A stretch of 64,000 nt of DNA from an uncultured Planctomycetota bacterium. GTDB taxonomy: Bacteria > Planctomycetota > Planctomycetia > Gemmatales > HRBIN36. The DNA lies in NCBI GenBank assembly GCA_937944855.1, contig CALFAY010000010.1:124001-188000 (forward strand). The letters are read 5' to 3'. The position numbers and the translations under genes are program-made. Below are positions 63,444 through 64,000 of the stretch, one piece after another (within the stretch, counting starts at the first letter, position 1; the number at the start of each line of letters is the position of its first letter). A model generated the notes under the pieces. It did no database searches. It was not told the DNA's origin and was given only the letters and a program-made list of their open reading frames with translations.

Positions 63444-64000
63444 ATGCCCACCTTCCGACTTAGGCATTTCTCGAATCCAGAGACCCTGAGAGCGATTTCC
63501 CCCCAACGCCTCCTCAATTTTCTCGATCCCTTCCGCGAGTTCTTCGCATCGCGGAATTACGCACTGCCGCCCGTGACCTCGACGGATGGCCTCGACCACC
63601 AGGCCCTCGTCGACATTTTTATGTCACCGGACGGCAGCACACCGAAGGACCTACTCGACGCGCTGTTCCTGGTGGACGAGATGTCAACCCCCGAGGGCAT
63701 GGACACTTTGCTTGACGCCGCGCAGGCAGCGGAGCTTGCCCTCGACCCCGGATCGGATCATTCGCCGTCCGACATCGCAATCCAGGTGTGGCTGCTGGAC
63801 CGCGACATCTTGGAGCGAAAACACGCCGAGCAGTTCCTGTACAGGGCGAAGTCGTTTGAATACTACCAGTCGGAAGCCGAGGAGCCCCCGCTCTTCAACA
63901 TGCCGTCCCTGGCGAAGCACAGAGACCTCGAGCGCGAGCTGGATGATTGGTTTGAACAAAAGAAGCGCGGTCGAGGAACGCGCGTCTTCATCTACCCGAA
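63444..64000 (+). CDS. unknown cargo protein, 3' truncated
   Basis: The frame is open to the window end (185 residues visible). ATG with GAGAGG upstream. It starts PTFRLRHFSNPETLRAISPQ, then RLLNFLDPFREFFASRNYAL, LVDIFMSPDGSTPKDLLDAL and AIQVWLLDRDILERKHAEQF, all helical and acidic. No known domain recognised. As the first cargo gene behind an integrase it may begin a larger system, but nothing here shows its job. Confidence 0.75.
   Translation, partial: MPTFRLRHFSNPETLRAISPQRLLNFLDPFREFFASRNYALPPVTSTDGLDHQALVDIFMSPDGSTPKDLLDALFLVDEMSTPEGMDTLLDAAQAAELALDPGSDHSPSDIAIQVWLLDRDILERKHAEQFLYRAKSFEYYQSEAEEPPLFNMPSLAKHRDLERELDDWFEQKKRGRGTRVFIYP

Overview
The window is one GC-rich chromosomal segment that reads as a planctomycete, probably of the Gemmata/Gemmatales group. 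Evidence: a 1,579-residue secreted protein combining a PVC-type dehydrogenase propeller, HEAT-like repeats and a CxxCH haem domain; tetrahydromethanopterin (H4MPT)-linked C1 genes in a bacterium; DUF3500 and DUF3754 proteins; and a DUF2924/large serine recombinase cassette. Gene function is assigned from motifs read by eye; no database search was run.

Layout. 1-6.1 kb: end of a SulP anion transporter, a small secreted protein, an iron-type binding lipoprotein, a GntP permease and a secreted thioredoxin-fold protein with a degenerate active site. 6.1-16.1 kb: GH57 glucanase plus glycogen synthase, then two divergent secreted proteins including the giant PVC fusion. 16.3-24.7 kb: DUF3754 membrane protein, CPBP protease, cysteine-desulfurase-like enzyme, xseA/xseB, tilS coupled to fhcC, and an M50-CBS protease. 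24.8-28.3 kb: CBS protein, a phosphotransferase/P-loop kinase fusion and a PAC2 protein.

28.4-35.4 kb is the most striking block. A UspA-BON-Hsp20-Hsp20-Hsp20-DUF2267 stress cluster faces a two-component pair: a histidine kinase whose PAS domain keeps the haem-pocket residues of FixL at the same spacing, and an NtrC-type sigma-54 activator. Sigma-54 (-24/-12) promoter matches lie upstream of uspA, of a small zinc-ribbon gene, and of the CBS gene at 24.95 kb. The first two also carry the same TGTGC-N6-GCACA dyad about 95-145 bp upstream of the expected transcription start. I infer an oxygen- or redox-sensing sigma-54 regulon controlling small heat-shock and universal stress proteins.

35.4-48 kb: LOG-family hydrolase, a hairpin-rich non-coding stretch ending in a terminator (candidate ncRNA), DUF4405-like membrane protein, infB-DUF503-rbfA, an endonuclease III-like protein lacking the catalytic lysine, an M28 peptidase, GNAT, apt, an ATP-grasp/mch pair of the H4MPT C1 pathway, and a PIN-domain toxin-like pair. 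48-60 kb: DUF3500, cysK, membrane Ser/Thr kinase, cstA, a membrane pyrophosphatase with a large insertion, and a D-threonine-aldolase-like enzyme. 60-64 kb: tRNA-Asn followed by the left part of a serine-recombinase island whose cargo continues past the window.
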